A stretch of 64,000 bases of DNA from Echinococcus granulosus (taxonomy: Eukaryota > Platyhelminthes > Cestoda > Cyclophyllidea > Taeniidae), in the NCBI RefSeq assembly GCF_000524195.1, contig NW_020170381.1, forward strand, positions 2,772,714-2,836,713. The letters run 5' to 3'. The notes beneath the pieces were generated by a model. That model saw nothing but the letters and a program-made list of their open reading frames with translations. It did not search any database and had not been told where the DNA came from. A program made the position numbers and the translations under genes. Of this stretch, positions 62,809 through 64,000 are shown in pieces; within the stretch, counting starts at the first letter, position 1; every line of letters starts with the position of its first letter.

Positions 62809-64000
62809 CTGAAAAATATTTAATAGATAAGATATCCCTTAGGTGGGAAAATTCAATCTATTGATCCCAAGTGAAGAGCAAATGTTCACATAACAATGAC
62901 AATATTTTTATCAAAAGAAGCGAATTGATATCTGATATTTTATGAGAGACGCTGGAGCGGATGATCGAGTAATCCTTGGCACCACTGCTACCGACAAATA
63001 AGCACCTCTAGGTACTACTATCAAAACCACTGTGAGATATATAGGATGTAGCATTATGCTATACGCGTGCGCACTATTGGACCATCAAAGGGATTTTTTT
63101 GATGGTGACAGGGGGCGTAATTTGTGACAACAGCATCGGAACGTTAACGCGGCCGTTCGATGAGTACAAAAAAAAAACAAACGAAGCATAAGTAATCAAC
63201 CGGTTAACATTCAAATGAAGCTGAGGCATTTGAAAAGGCATAAGTGTTCGCAAGAGCAGAACCGGCTGATAAAAATGTTGGACCAGAGTGTAAGAACCCC
63301 TATGACAGCCACCGGGTTTAAACGGAGTTCCTTACACTGCCCCTGAGATAAAGCAGTTGAATGCGATTTGAAGAGCGATTAGGTCGAAAAAGTGGGTGAC
63401 TTTAGGCACACCGCTTTCACAATGACTTTGTCTTGCACCGTAGAGCAAGCGATTAAAAGAGGTTCAGTCCCTTACAATATATGCCAAACTTCCAAGCTTG
63501 TCTTCTGCATGAATGTAGCGAGTGGTTCGTCCTTTGCATGGAGTGTACACCCCAAACAAAGAAGTGTGAAAACTTTGATATTTCAGCATCTTTTTTTGAA
63601 AGTAGGGCAAAAATTTCTTTCCCCAATGAAAATTTGCCCATCACTATCTAAAGCGATTGAAGCACGAATCACCTTACACCGATTGGTTGAAGGATTGAAT
63701 AACAAACCTCACAAAGAATCCACAATCTGTCCATCTTGTACCCAAGGCCAAGAATTTGTTTCCGTTTTTTAATTCACAATTCCAGTAAAATTAATTTTCA
63801 GCAGATAGAATGGGAGGCGTATTTGAGAACACGGCTTTGTAAACCATCGAATCGTACGGTTTTAATCAAAGTAATTCTAGCATTGAAATTTTACAAAAAA
63901 CTAAATGATCCGATTTACCACGCAGTTCAATTTTAAAGAACCGAATATAAAGTATACAGAGGAAATCATCGAATAGACAACAGAGCTTGTGATGGACTAA
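62809..64000. other. Right end, probably glypican intron
   Basis: The rest of the glypican N-terminal domain is not found here, so this is most likely intron. Plus frames at 63392-63772 and 63736-63936 and a minus frame at 63453-63644 are open but show no recognisable domain; they may be chance frames or remnants of an old mobile element. Confidence 0.35.

Noticed and set aside
63392..63936. Overlapping open frames on both strands suggestive of a transposase remnant
   Set aside because: No catalytic motif or terminal repeats could be identified; kept only as a note.

Overview
The window looks like a nuclear segment of a flatworm genome, most likely a tapeworm (cestode). The genes are animal genes (glypican, p24/TMED cargo receptor, cytosolic aspartate aminotransferase, mitochondrial ribosomal protein mL51, polymerase epsilon subunit 4, an axonemal EF-hand protein). 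They are split by very short introns, many of 27-43 nt, mixed with a few introns of 0.4-12 kb. The background is AT-rich and carries a degraded family of miniature LTR-type retroelements of the kind known from taeniid tapeworms. The species cannot be named from the sequence alone. A 100-N assembly gap lies at 41838-41937.

Layout, left half. 1-1754: nothing recognisable. 1755-2994 (-): last exon of an unrecognised protein with a putative PP1-docking motif, with its poly(A) signal. 3.0-5.2 kb: non-coding, with a small GC-rich block holding two inverted CCAAT boxes. 5197-7327 (-): EFCAB2/DRC8. 7.3-9.8 kb: non-coding with LTR-like fragments. 9.86-12.7 kb: a compact cluster of POLE4 (+), MRPL51 (-) and a putative Mediator subunit (-). 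13.2-15.6 kb: two retroelement copies in opposite orientation. 16.3-19.0 kb (+): GOT1 in eight exons. 19-31 kb: a gene-poor stretch with another retroelement copy (20.56-21.25 kb) and a series of GC-rich GT/CA-rich islands.

Right half. 31.1-33.8 kb (-): a two-finger C2H2 zinc-finger protein. 34.2-34.9 kb: degraded LTR fragments. 36.4-39.3 kb (-): TMED9-type p24 protein whose last intron holds exons of another, unidentified same-strand gene. 41.4-62.8 kb (-): a glypican spread over at least eight exons, with its 5' end probably beyond 64 kb.

These are independent housekeeping and developmental genes, not a pathway cluster. TMED9 (ER-Golgi cargo receptor) and glypican (GPI-anchored heparan-sulfate proteoglycan) both concern the secretory route, but their adjacency is probably incidental. 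The most interesting items are the LTR-like miniature retroelements with a recurrent LTR hairpin, the unidentified nested gene, the unusually long glypican stalk, and the island-rich gene desert. Exon borders were read by eye from splice-site consensus and reading phase; no search was run.
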